Of a DNA stretch of 64,000 nucleotides, positions 35,147-45,879 are shown piece by piece. The notes under the pieces were generated by a model. It saw only the letters and a program-made list of their open reading frames with translations, searched no databases and was not told where the DNA came from. The stretch is from Micropterix aruncella (lineage: Eukaryota; Arthropoda; Insecta; Lepidoptera; Micropterigidae): assembly GCA_944548615.1 (NCBI GenBank), contig OX155951.1, positions 20,906,648 to 20,970,647 of the forward strand, written 5' to 3'. Each line of letters begins with the position of its first letter. Positions within the stretch are counted from its first letter, which is position 1. The position numbers and the translations under genes are program-made.

Positions 35147-38100
35147 CTTAAAAACCCCTGTAACGGTTTTGAAGAAAATTACCTTAGTCTTTATAATTAG
35201 CGATGTTCCAGAAAATTCTTTTTTTTTTCAACAGCTTATTGGTCGTTTGTCCGAGTAGTGTTGGGCCGTTTATTATAATATACATAATATACTGCGCGGC
35301 TGGATCGGGGGACTCGTATCCATATTGAAGATTTTTTTGTCTTGATTGTATGGTATGATGCTCTCCTGTGTCTGAGTGCGCCATATCTTAATATGTTTCT
35401 TGCTGAGATGTGGCATTTTTGCTTAGGAGGACTTTGTAGGGATTAAAGATACTTGACAAAAGCCGTTTTGTGTTATTTCCTATTTAATTAGGTTTTATCC
35501 ACATTCCGCATCAACTTATAGAAATATGTCAATATAAATAACATCTACATAAATAAATTATAATACACCTCAATATATATCATGAAATCTATTTATTCCA
35601 CGTAGTGCAAATATTGGGCGATAAGTACATAACTTTTTTTTGGTTACTTTTGCTTATAGCACAAAAAGACATACTGTAAACTGCCCTAACTATAACCTCC
35701 TGGCCAAACAATGAACCACCCCCGATTTTTTTATGGCCCATCCAGTGGAAATGAAGAAAGTTTCTACGATTACATATGTATATGGTGTCATAATCATGAC
35801 TAGATGCTGAACGAATTGCTCTGTGAGTGATCAGTCGCCTGCGTGCAATGAGATTAGTAAGGCAATTTTTGTGTTTCGGAATAATTTCTGCTACCAAAAA
35901 ACCTCGTCAATCTTTGTCCGTCAATAAAGCTCTTTTAATTAGACTTTCAGACAATTTATCTGCCATCTAGAGTTTTGATTTAAATACTTGGTCATGTGCA
36001 TTTTTGTAGGATTTATTCCAAAAATTAGGTATTGTCGTAAGCTACCTGAAGATATCTGGTGCGTTCTGTACATGGCCAGTAGATATAGATCGGACGCTGT
36101 TTAAGCCCAAAGACGTGTCGAAAAAATAAAACCTGTCTTCTAAGCACAAAATAAATAAAATATCAGAGTTGCAGAATATCCGGGGGATTTTATGTATCAT
36201 TCGTGTTGGTTTAAATTTGTTTTCGACCTATCATTTAACTGATTGGTTTTTTTTTGTATTGTGAAAAAAAAAAGTTTTACGTGAAATATTTTTTTAATTG
36301 CATATTATTAAGGATGGCTTGCTGTTTGTAATCAAATGCAAAGCAACTCACCATCCTAACGAATTAATACTGATTTAATGACATTTCTCTGATGGTAAAT
36401 TGCTAGGCACATTGCCACCATTCGACGTAGGTACTACTTTTCAAAAAATCCCAGAAACATCCTTAGATACTTTTTCAAATATATCAGAACATTTGAAATA
36501 TACCGTATACCTTATATAATCTATTTAAAAAAACACTAATTATATATCTATGAACTATAAAGGGTTATCGCTAAAATTAAATGAAAATTGGTACATTGTT
36601 ATGGCAGTTTACGGTAACAAAAAATATTTTTAAAAAAAAATCATTCGTGTACATGACAGTTAAAGAAATATCCATCCTGATCCAGGCTTAATCTCGTCAG
36701 TAACCTTTCTCCATATCGGTCAATATCTGTCTCTTCGATAAAACTCTGGAATTGCTTTGGTTACCTTAGTTCTGATGTAACGGTGAGGAACTCCCCTTCC
36801 AAATTCACCAGTCCGATGTTCTGCATAAGGATTCCGACCATCAGCATACCGATCAGAGCTGGTAAGGTTGTAATCTTAAACATGAGCCATCCGCCAAAGT
36901 GAGCAGCCACCGTTAGCGCCGCCAAACCGAAGAGTTGTCCACCAGGAGCAGCCGTAGAACCCACCAGCGAGTACACCACACCCCATATGAGGAAACCTGG
37001 AGGTTTGAAACCACACCATGAGCCCTAATTTTGTTTGGTCTTGCTAGTGCCATGTCATATCTGCATGAAATAATGACGGAGAAGACGACACAATAATATC
37101 AATATATAAACGGATTATGATAACGTTCTTAACACATAGGGGAAGGGGGCCTAAAGCAGGCATTCTGCCTAAACCGGGCACCCTCGTGTATACAGTCGTT
37201 TAAAAAATTGGCGTGCTCTCTTACCGAGTAGGTAAACCACGCACCCCTCTCACCTTGCTGCAGTCATTGTGTTTACCTGTGAGCACGCGTTTAGAATATG
37301 TGCAAAAAAAAGTATTACGGATTTTATAACAAAATTGCGAGGTTGTGTACTTGTGTTTATTCTATTTTTGTGTATTTAATGTTATTATTACAACTCATTT
37401 TTGTTATTCAGGGTGTATCTAAAGCTGGTTTATGTATTTCTGTATACCTGGTATTTATGTATTTCTGGAAAGCTGGTTTATGTATTTCTTCGGCTGCGCA
37501 ACATTCTGTCCAAAACAACCATAAGAATGGTATACATGGCCTTGTGTCAGAGTATTTTGTCCTACGAAGTCGCGGCATGGGGCGCTACTACTAATGATAA
37601 TCTGGATAGATTGACAAAAGCGCAGAAATTATTATTGAGATTAATTCACAGGTAAAACCGGCGTCATCCATCTGCCTTGTTATTTTCCCAATCCCATGTG
37701 ATATCAGCTAAACAGTTATTCATTAAGCAAGCGCTTCTTGCATTCTACAAATCTAGAGATGACCATGCTCGAACTCAAAACAATATGAACACAAGAATGT
37801 CCGCGAGTATCAATTATATAATTCCGTCAGTCAGGACAACATTTGCCCAGAGACATATTATATTCTACATAGCCCCAAAATTATATAATTCCCTTAGTGA
37901 AGACATGAAAATTTATCCTAACATAAAAATATTTAAAGCAAACCTTAATAGATGGCTACTTAACAAGGGATATGTAAAATCTGATCAACTTCTTTGCAAC
38001 GCACGACAATTTATTTAGTATCACTTATCTATTTTTCTTATTTAAATTTTATTAAATTTCAACTATAAATGTATATATTTATTACATAGCTATATATTTT

Positions 38101-41100
38101 ATAATATTGGTATATTTATGTGTATATACAGGTGGTGGTGGTACATTTTGCGTCATATTTTTTATTTTTTTTTGCGTATTGGCATTGTTTACATTACATT
38201 ATTCAAAAGCCTCAAATCAAGATTCTCAAAAGGTAAAAAATAAGTTTCTGTAGGTAATTTTTAATAAAAATAATATTACCTTTCCCTTAAGGTGCCCGCT
38301 TTGGCCCCCTTCCCTTATTAATTTAAGCATTAGGTACAACTGGGTCTAGTATTATCGACTTGAATAAAATAATAAACATATTGTTAATTACAACACTCAC
38401 CAATTGTAAATAAGGCCACAATTTGTGCAAAGTGCCTAAACGACGGGCAAAGGGGATAGGGACAAAACTTCTGCCAGAATGGAGGTTCCCATGATGGAAC
38501 CGTAACCTTATCCTCTTGGTGGCAATTCTTACAGCACGAATACCACCAAGAACTGAAAGCAAAAAAATATATATTACATCCTCATTTTCTCAAATATATT
38601 TTGCATATCGTTTTCATTCAATAAAGTATAGTTGTATTAATCAATATAATAAAGGTTTTGAGTTTGTTTTTTTGTTTAAACGCGCTAATCTCTGAAACTA
38701 CCAGACGGATTTCAAAAATACGTTTTGCATTTAATAGAATAACTCTTGGGAAAGGTTATTTAACATAACGTTACGACCCTTAGGAACTGATCAAAATAAA
38801 CGCTAAGCGAAAACGAAGTTAAGCGCTGGTGGGCGATGCGACGCAGTGGGTCGGGGTCAGGAGTTGACCGTCCGGCGAAAACTAAGCATTACCGAGAAGA
38901 GCCGAACTGTGCATGCCTTATCTAGGTCAGGTTGCGGCGAAAAGCAGTATATACTAATACCACAGGAAAATATGACTAAATATATTGTGTATGCCAGAGT
39001 ACCCTAAATTATTTATCAATAATCCGATTTCTTCAAAATTAAACGGCGAGTGAAACCGCGGGGCACAGCTAGTTAATCTATATATGCTGTCCCGAAAGTA
39101 AACGTAAATTGGGCACGTGGCGAGTGGGGTAGTCATACCAGTTCTGGCAAAAATAAAATAAAAATTCCATATCACTTAGGCAATTAATAATTAGCATTTT
39201 TTAAAAAAGGTGGAAAATTGACTCCCCGATCACATCCTTAGGTACTTTCACCACAAATTTCACAATTTTTTAGTATTTTTCTTTACTGACGTTATCTTAA
39301 ATAACCGTGCTATCAATCGCAATCACAAATCGAACAAAAAAGTTTGCTGCAAAAAAGAATCGCGGTTTAAAAAAAATATGTCCCTCAATTTTGACTTTTC
39401 ATAAATAAAAAAATATATATTAAACTACCCCCGTTAAGTAATTTCAAAAGATGGCACATTTCATTAGGATTTTAAAATAGTGCAATACTTACTACTTTTC
39501 TATCCACAATAAGTATTCGCATTTTTATTTGCGAAACATCCTCATTTTAAAAATCTTAATTCTATAACAATATTTGTGTTCGCTTAAAGATTCTAAAAAA
39601 TGGATAACGTGTAGTAGCCAACAGGAAAAAAACAGCGATAGAGCGAGATAGATGGTGATGCTATTCGTCAATGTTTTTCGGTATTCCCGTGGTTCTTTCA
39701 ATCGCACGTACTGAAATGCCTGGATCGTTTTCGATTTCATTCAGAATTATGTCATCGTCGTATCTTCGAGGTCTTCCACTGGACCTACAAACACTAGGCA
39801 ATCGTCCTTGCGAGTATGCCATGTGAACCGTGATAAACACGCGGTGATCTGGATGACGTTCAGCATTTGTGTACCTCTCGTTATACAATCTGGCCGCAGC
39901 AGACATTTCCGTGGCATTCACCGTAAATAATGTGCATATTTGAAACCTCTTCCGCTGAATACAAATATGGCATATTCTAAGGCGAACTAACACAGAGCGT
40001 ACAAGGCAAATTAAGTCCAGAGAAACAAAGCCACAGTCGTCAGCACAAGCCCTATCGAGTCCCTAGATAACACAAGATAACACAATCGAAAGTCGACAGA
40101 ACGAAAGTTACACGATTACGGAGAAAATGCACAGCAAACGAAGACACGTAGCGTACTGACCGATTGCACCATTAATCTATGTTGCGCTGCGTAACAGCAC
40201 AGTAAACCCCAAACAGTAGCTTGTCTTAGAACAAAATTGAAATCGAAGCGAATACAACACGAGTCGTAAGGGCTAGGATATGCTCAAAAGATGTTCCGCT
40301 ACTCGGCCTACGCAGATATCCGAACGCCCGAAAGGTCGTCAGCCTTTACTTGCTCGTAATGTTAACCGTTCGCGTTCGTCGGGACGTACCCCTCTGCCCA
40401 CATTCCTCGCACCCTCTTCCCGCAATGCCCTGTAGCTCGAGAGTAAAGCTACTGGTTGGTATACTGTGGTAAGAGTAACAACTAAAAATCACTAAGCATC
40501 GGCGTCATCATCCGTCTCACCTACTCATGTGGAATAGCATCACCATCTATCTCGCTCCATTACATGGCCATATCGCTGTTGTGGTCACTATATCGCTGTT
40601 GTCATCGCTATATCGCTAATTAATTGTTTCATTTCTCAGAATCTTTAAGCGAACACAAATATTCTTATGGAATTATGATTTTTAAAAAGATGATCTGTTT
40701 GCAAAAAAAAATGCCAATAATTGTTATGGATAGAAAAGTAGCAAGTATTGCACTATTTTAATATCCTAATGAAATGAGCCATCTTTTGAAATTACTTGCC
40801 AGGGGTAGTTTAATATATTTTTTTTTATTTATGAAAAGTCAAAATTGAGGGACAATTTTTTTTTAATCCGCGATTCATAAAAACTAAGTTCATTCTAACT
40901 AAATCAGCAAACTTTTTTGTTCAATTTATGATTGCGATTAATACCACGGTAAAGAAAAATATTGTAAAATTGTGAAATTTGTAGTCAAAGTACCTAAGGA
41001 TGTGATCGAGGGAGTCGATTTCCCACATTTTCAAAAATTGCTAATTATCATTTGCCTAATTGATATGGAATTTTTATTATATTTTTGCCAGAACTGGTAT

Positions 41101-44100
41101 GACTCCCCCACTCGCCACGTGCCCGCTTGACGTTTACTTTCGGGACAACATATATAAATATTGACCGCTATTATCTATGCAGCTTTGCTAATTTAATGTG
41201 AGTTGGTTAGGCCTCTGCTGTAAAACCCTCGTGGATTGAAATCAATGAATCCTTTGAAGGCGTTTTTACTGTCCTTTCGGAGTTGACTTTTTCTTCTGTA
41301 AAAAGATATCTAGATTATGAAAAAAAGTGCAAATCTGTTGGAGTACGATCTGGGGGAAACGGTGGGTGACGAAGGGTCTCTAGTCGCAACGTCTGCAACA
41401 TAGCGACTGTTTGCTTTGAAGTCGTGCAGAAGCAGTAGCGAAGCATTGACCAGGCTCGGTTGTTTAATCAGCAAGCTTCTTCATCATTTTTTCAGCTATT
41501 AATAGTAAATATTTGCATTAAATGTGATGCCAAACAGTTTTCATTAAATGTAACATTTGCATTAAATGTAATGGAAACGTAACGGATGATGCCGGCACAG
41601 GACCTCAGATTCGAAAATAATACAAATTTTTAACTTTCCAGGATTGCACACACAAAAATGGTCGAGCTGAAGTAATCCAAGTTCAAATTGGAAAGTGTTA
41701 AAATCACCAAACATAATAGTAGCACTTATAATATCATAGAAAAAGGCGAAAATAAATTTTCAGAATCATCTACGTCAATACATGCATCATCATGTTTAAA
41801 AAATGAAGTAATGTTTTTTTATTAAATAGATTAGATAAAACTGCTAAACAAAAAGCAAGCTATCCAAATTCGGGTATTTATGCATTATAGAAACATTTTT
41901 TATTTTTTAACGTCATCCGCCTATGTTCATAACGCTGATTCCAAATCTTTATTCGGCCACATATAATAAGCGAGATATAGGCTTATATTTTTTTGTATGT
42001 TAGGTTAGTTTTTTTTTAATAATACATAACTATCAATATGGCGGTAGGTTAAGTTATATTTTTTTAAACAATCATTAAAACTAAGTTTCTAAAAAATATT
42101 TTTTTTTTGTCTTGAAATATTACGTGTCCCAGGCTTTTTTTTATCACATTTAGCATTACAGCAATCGAATCTAGTAGTTTTCGTCTTTTTTTTTTTTATT
42201 TTTAAAAATGGGTCCTATAATGTATATTACACAGTAAAATAGCTGAATAATATTGACTTACCCTTCGAATTCGTTCTCCTTTGTGTTATTGTATTTGTTG
42301 GAATAGATGGATCCGGTACATGAAGGCCTTTTGAATCTTTCCGGCAAATTCGGTGGCCGATCTAAACGTTGAAAAGACGAACGGCCAGTTAGACATTTCA
42401 TGAAACATGTGAAACACATTTTTAAGCCCTTATAAACATTCTTTGAAATTATTTACACTCGAAAAACACTAAAATGACATTCGTTTGTACCGAAATGACA
42501 TATTTGTTTTATTCTTAGGTATCTACCCTCAAGTGTTCGCGTTCAGGCGGAATTTCATTCCACGAATATTTTAAAATTATATCAGCAAGATCGCTTGTCA
42601 TGAAATAATAACATTATAGTCGCTAAGATGTTGAATTTATTTGTGATATTGAAACTATAACAGATTAATATTGTAGAAGTTTCAAGTGAAAAGGTATACA
42701 TAATTGATTATGTAGAAGTCCCGAAATTTTATTGTCTAAATATTATGTATTAATAATAGGAAATAATATGTATTGAAACTTCGATTTTTCTGTACTTATC
42801 AAAACAATTTTAAACAAAGCCGCCAAAGCGTATGTCTATTTGATAAGATAAACTTAAGAACCACTAGATGGATTTCAATGCGGATATCACTGTCGTTGGA
42901 GCGTCTTCTCAGAAAAGAGCGTCTTTACTCTCGTAAAGAACGCAAACACTCTTAAACTTAATACTATCAATATATCAAAAAGGAGACTAAACAGTGGCAA
43001 GTTAAGTTTTAAGTGGACGAAAATCAGGCGCGTGTGTGGTTATAGACATTCTGTCAATTCTTAAATCGCGATAGATCGCTTAGATATATTCTAATTTAGT
43101 TTTCACTATTAGTCAGGCCATCTTTCGGGGAAGCTTAATCTATAAAGAATATTAATATGTATATTTAAAATAGAGGACTGAGCAGTGGCGAGATAAGTTT
43201 ATTAAGTTTTTAAAGAGCTATCTTATTTGGTCGAGGAGTTATTGGCGTAAAAAGCCGGTTTAGTAATACGTTTTCTTTCGTGGACAACTTTACCTATCAC
43301 TACGTGCTGGCATAAGGAGGTTATACAAACAATAAAGAGAAATGTTATTATATCAAACATTCACTGAAAAAATCGATGTTTCTTTTTAATATTGCCAAAG
43401 TTGTCAAAAAATAAGTCACTAAATAAGTTAATCAATATATTTTTTTTTATTTCTTAATTAAATTATGTAATTAAGTAAAGTTATTTCCAAGAATTCGACT
43501 TAAATTTTATTTGACATTGAAGTTCCCGTGCAAATCCGGGCGCTCCTTGTAGGAATATAAACTAGTAAATATATTAAACAGAATAAAAAACACGACTGCT
43601 GTTACAGAAAGTGAACTATTATATTTATAATTATTTCTATTACGGTTTTTTTATGAAACATTTGTAGTTTATGTATTTGTCTTCGGAATTTTCTCAATCA
43701 GACTTTTCATTTGACACTAAACACGATATATTCATGTTCTTATTGACATTTTGACATTTAGACAACTACTTACTTAATGTTTGATCAGTTAAGGCTAAAT
43801 AGATGAACCTTGAACACATTACACTCATTTCTTGCTGGACAGTCGTGTAAAAATAATACAACACAGCGACAAAATGATTAATGCATTCAGGACATCCTAA
43901 ACAACAGTGCATATTTTATGGAAAATAGGCATTTGATAGTGTCCCCTCTTTAACCCTGTATATAGCTGTATTTTCATAACTGATGATTTATAATTAGACA
44001 TTTCTTACCACTATTTCCATTACTTTGCACAGAGGTATTATCTCCGGGTGGTATCGGATTATGTAATATACTTTTTCGTTGTGCTGGAGCCTCATCACCA

Positions 44101-45325
44101 GAATCTGCCTTACTAGATATTTTTCTATTTCTGAAAACATAAAAAAAATCACGCTTTCAATCGCGCAGCCGATTTTACCGATTTTCCGAAAATCAACGAT
44201 TTTGACGAGCCGGGGCAAAAAACGACATTGGCGCCCCTTTTCTCCAGAATTTGATATTAATGATAAAAAAAACTTACGAAACATATACTGGGTGAGTTTT
44301 TTTTGTAATCGGGGAATAGGAACCCTTAAATAAAGGACAATGGGCTAAACCGTATGGGCGCTGGGACAACCTCTCCGAAAACAATAACGTATTTAACATT
44401 GGAAAGATCTTTTCATCTAGAATATTTGTGACTACTCGTATAACTTACCTCTATCTATTATGACCCGTATCGGAGTCTTGAAACTTGGAATCTTCTTAAA
44501 TATGGCTAATTACACTAAAACCCTAATGCCAATTATTTATTTAAAATATATCATTTGCACTGAAGATCCTTAACAGATACAGTCACTATGTTGGACAGCT
44601 GATCTTAGCATATTACATACGTCAGTAAACAAAGCATCAATGAAATCATGAGACATCACAGAGTTCAAGCAACCTTTCCCAGTTGTTTCCCTCCAAATAC
44701 TGCAGACAAACTCGAGCATTCTTAGGAATATATCGTTTGTACTCACACATCGTATTTACTTTATCGTTTCGGGTATTCTACGATGGTTTTCGTATAAACA
44801 CCAATTAAAAATACAATGCATGGATGTGTTAGGTGTCCTAGGGGATATCAGATAATTTACCATATTTAATAAGACATAACTCAGAAACGGCTATTAGTTG
44901 ACATCAGTGGTTCTAGTACTAAATGTGCTACATAAAGAGATCTTCGAATTGGTATATGATTTACAGCTATTGGAAAAGTGGGCCCAAAATGCCCATTCTC
45001 TTTTGCACTCTTTGCACCTTTGCTATAAATAATTTATTTGTAGGTGCGAAATGGTTCAGAAATGGTTCAGAATATGAATTGACAAATATGCCAGTTTAAA
45101 TGTTGTCGACTATACGCATTATTACCTTTCGAATCCGTGATTATCGTATCCCTTATTGCCCTCGCGGGGCTCTGTCAAGATGGACACCTTCCGTTTGGTT
45201 TCAGAAACCTTCCTCGTCTTGGGGTCTGAAAGAGCTGATGGTGGCGTTGTGATGGGTGCAGCGACCTGGTTTCCCTCTTCGACCAGGTCGCTGTGGTCGA
45301 AGGGGTACTCCTTAATGGCGGTCAT
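28071..45325 (-). CDS. SLC9B/NHA-type sodium/proton exchanger, gene B (12 coding exons)
   Basis: Paralogue of gene A on the opposite strand. Exons in reading order: 45325-45126, 44130-44009, 42361-42262, 38552-38401, 36996-36765, 32850-32681, 32574-32360, 29701-29530, 29355-29201, 29135-28971, 28493-28301, 28222-28071. They join to 2028 nt (675 aa plus stop) with correct phases and GT-AG introns. The Asp pair is at residues 370-371 (GIDDAVSVAVFG). WMAKATVQAALGPVALDS is kept. Compared with gene A it has an extra ~120-residue polar N-terminus (Lys/Ser/Pro-rich) and a longer acidic C-tail (DEEMERDGSPEQGDDND), both likely cytosolic. The first exon is open upstream of this ATG to an acceptor at 45353, so the true start may lie in an unseen exon. 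Predicted Na+/H+ antiporter; substrate and membrane not determined. Confidence 0.88.
28301..28493 (-). CDS. gene B exon 11
   Basis: 193 nt. Encodes AALGPVALDSVRNAN, a Glu-rich loop and a hydrophobic helix ending ISGPRLLTKTRK. Confidence 0.88.
28530..28943 (+). mobile_element. MITE-like family M, copy 2 (fills gene B intron 10)
   Basis: From AAGTGAATAT to GGGCAGTCATGT; occupies most of the 477-bp intron between exons 11 and 10. The left inverted end is mutated (ACACTACTATT). Confidence 0.7.
28971..29135 (-). CDS. gene B exon 10
   Basis: 165 nt. Encodes INELDARIVSIGVGC and KEKFFVGLSWMAKATVQ. Confidence 0.9.
29201..29355 (-). CDS. gene B exon 9
   Basis: 155 nt. Encodes PLAVIAASFFGCLHWS and MIFEPILFGITGAQVK. 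Confidence 0.9.
29530..29701 (-). CDS. gene B exon 8
   Basis: 172 nt. Encodes GPLSIVIGIAFGVFWGYV and DLIGWGGAG. Confidence 0.9.
30601..31311 (-). mobile_element. non-autonomous TIR element, family T
   Basis: Ends TATATTGGGCCCTTACCTAT and, inverted, GTAAGGACCCAATATA, with about 30 bp of imperfect inverted similarity including TTGCTGTT. A TA duplication is plausible but hidden by the palindromic ends. No ORF. Related sequence lies at 41180-41730 and 25600-25930. Confidence 0.7.
31946..32332 (-). mobile_element. MITE-like family M, copy 3
   Basis: Minus-strand copy from CGCGACTGCC to GGCAGTACGG, ending 28 bp from gene B exon 7. Confidence 0.7.
32360..32574 (-). CDS. gene B exon 7 (Asp-Asp ion site)
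   Basis: 215 nt. Encodes AAVSPAVVVPCLFRLRGKG and AVAGIDDAVSVAVFG with D370/D371. Donor GTTAGT. Confidence 0.92.
32681..32850 (-). CDS. gene B exon 6
   Basis: 170 nt. Encodes KFALVIILTRAGLDLDP and a helix ending LPWTWG. Confidence 0.9.
33010..34535 (+). mobile_element. piggyBac-type element remnant
   Basis: Outer words GGCCTTTATAACACCC (about 33033) and GGGCGTTATAAAGGCC (about 34516) are inverted and may be the terminal repeats; an additional CCTTTATAAAGGCC palindrome occurs at about 33391. No clean TTAA duplication was found, so the ends are approximate. Confidence 0.6.
33423..34256 (+). pseudogene. piggyBac-like transposase, broken
   Basis: First block: HNFMKYSPMEETRSFDEAM, GHSCKQFIRSKPIRWGYKFW, stop at 33630. 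Second block from about 33756 in another frame: LHLFFDNLFSSIPLYHELG, ATGTIRENRLSKCPL, YNEHMGGVDQSDQNIGLYR, RRTKWYFSLFSHCLDM, stop at 34254. The aspartates of FDEAM, FFDN and MGGVDQSD correspond to the piggyBac catalytic motifs. At least one frameshift and a missing N-terminus make it inactive. Confidence 0.85.
35107..35141. repeat. (TA)n microsatellite
   Basis: About 17 uninterrupted TA units. Confidence 0.9.
36765..36996 (-). CDS. gene B exon 5
   Basis: 232 nt. Encodes GFLIWGVVYSLVGSTAAP and LPALIGMLMVGILMQNIGL, matching gene A exon 4 residue by residue in spacing. Confidence 0.9.
37139..38315. mobile_element. second pogo-like TIR element, non-autonomous
   Basis: Ends GGGGAAGGGGGCCTAAAGC and, inverted, AGGGAAGGGGGCCAAAGC, flanked by TA at 37137-37138 and 38316-38317. 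Subterminal GGGCACC words recur inside both ends, as in the element at 14093-16773. It has no pogo transposase; its middle is a LINE fragment. It lies in gene B intron 4. Confidence 0.8.
37400..38018 (+). pseudogene. LINE reverse transcriptase C-terminal fragment
   Basis: Frame-shifted blocks with TTIRMVYMALCQSILSYEVA and LDRLTKAQKLLLRLIHR, then AKQLFIKQALLAFYK and RTTFAQRHIIFYIAPKLYN. These match the region after the RT fingers/palm in insect non-LTR elements. No catalytic YxDD motif is present; strongly 5'-truncated. Confidence 0.75.
38401..38552 (-). CDS. gene B exon 4
   Basis: 152 nt, acceptor CTTTCAG, donor GTGAGT. Encodes SWWYSCCKNCHQED (a Cys pair also in gene A), then a Pro/Cys-rich segment and the first helix. 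Confidence 0.85.
38645..39075. mobile_element. LINE/SINE 3'-UTR-like fragment
   Basis: ACGCGCTAATCTCTGAAACT and the closing GCGAGTGAAACCGCGGGGCA, CAGCTAGTTAA are retroposon tail words I associate with insect LINEs. Non-coding. Confidence 0.5.
39081..41154. mobile_element. DNA transposon with ~0.55-kb terminal inverted repeats
   Basis: Outer ends TGTCCCGAAAGTAAACGT (39088) and its complement (ending 41147); symmetry reaches about 39685 on the left and 40532 on the right, where GAGCGAGATAGATGGTGATG is still paired. Arms are diverged by indels. The interior carries an HTH protein remnant. It sits in gene B intron 3. Confidence 0.82.
39661..39993 (-). pseudogene. HTH remnant of the long-TIR element (DUF4817-like)
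   Basis: Minus-strand fragment with AARLYNERYTNAERHPDHRV and GRPRRYDDDIILNEIENDP followed by GISVRAIERTTGIPK. This matches the paired HTH of mariner-related insect proteins that carry the DUF4817 domain. No DDE catalytic domain follows in the element, and the ORF ends at the arm boundary. Confidence 0.7.
41180..41730 (+). mobile_element. TIR family T, truncated copy
   Basis: CTCGTGGATTGAAATCAATG, AAAAGATATCTAGATTATG and CAGGCTCGGTTGTTTAATCA match the reverse of 30601-31311. The terminal repeat is lost on at least one side. Confidence 0.6.
41731..42261. other. gene B intron 3, remainder
   Basis: AT-rich with many poly-T runs; nothing recognised. Confidence 0.45.
42262..42361 (-). CDS. gene B exon 3
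   Basis: 100 nt between GTTTAG and GTAAGT. Encodes DRPPNLPERFKRPSC and an Asn/Lys/Glu-rich stretch; cytosolic N-tail without a gene A match. Confidence 0.8.
42770..43560 (+). mobile_element. LINE/SINE-tail-like fragments in gene B intron 2
   Basis: ACCACTAGATGGATTTCAATGC and the closing GTGCAAATCCGGGCGCTCC resemble insect retroposon 3' regions. Decayed and not classifiable. Confidence 0.4.
43563..43848 (+). mobile_element. MITE-like family M, copy 4
   Basis: From CTAGTAAATATATTAAAC with ACGACTGCTGTTAC to GACAGTCGTGT; shorter than other copies. About 160 bp from gene B exon 2. Confidence 0.7.
44009..44130 (-). CDS. gene B exon 2
   Basis: 122 nt between TTTTCAG and GTAAGA. Encodes RNRKISSKADSGDEAP and a low-complexity polar tail; no gene A counterpart. 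Confidence 0.8.
44131..45125. other. gene B intron 1
   Basis: No repeat or ORF supported. Confidence 0.45.
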
Positions 45326-45352
45326 GGCTCTATTGCCAGGCCCTGAGGTCTC
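45126..45352 (-). CDS. gene B exon 1 (first visible ATG at 45325)
   Basis: Bounded by acceptor TTTTATAG and donor GTAATA. The ATG at 45325 is preceded in the same exon by nine in-frame open codons, so coding could extend upstream. Encodes a polar, charged N-terminus with KTRKVSETKRKVS. Confidence 0.72.
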
Positions 45353-45879
45353 CTATAAAAGAATAAAAATATTTATGAAAGGCGAATATATTCGCTTTTT
45401 TGATGATTCATTTGTTGATTCTTTTTGGGTCTTCATACTAATTGAGAAAATTGACCGAGCTTAAAAACTAATTTAAAAATAAATGTAGCATCCACCGAGG
45501 CATCGTTATACAGAGGCAGAGGTTATAAATGTTAGGCAACTCTATGTTAAATACATCATCACACATTTTAATAATCATGTTAGCAATGAAGATACCAGGT
45601 CCTCAATGAGGTCAGGTATATAGAATGAGGTCAGCGAAAGTCGACCAATTCCTAGTCCCGAAAGTGAGAACATATTTAAATTATTGTTTTATGAGAACCA
45701 CATTATTGTTTTTATGGCACTTCTATCGTATAACAAAGTTATAGAGTATTATCACAAAATTTTAAAAGTGAGCTTTTATGCAAGAATCACATCCCGCTAA
45801 AAAAACTTACTACAAAAGACGTACACTTGGAGGGGTCGACTACAACGGGCAAACCCGTTACCGCAGGAAGTTTTAACAA
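45353..45879. other. upstream of gene B first visible exon
   Basis: Opens with an intron side (acceptor TTTTATAG on the minus strand). No upstream coding exon or promoter could be fixed. Confidence 0.4.

Larger units (their letters stand above)
32851..36764. other. gene B intron 5, 3.9 kb
   Basis: Contains the piggyBac remnant (33010-34535) and a (TA)n run (35107-35141). The remaining 1.6 kb (35142-36764) is AT-rich with no supported feature. Confidence 0.6.

Noticed and set aside
39661..39993. Full mariner-type transposase
   Set aside because: Only the HTH region is present; no DDE motifs follow before the terminal arm.
45156..45464. Plus-strand 102-codon ORF
   Set aside because: Shadow of gene B exon 1, which has matching splice sites and phase on the minus strand.
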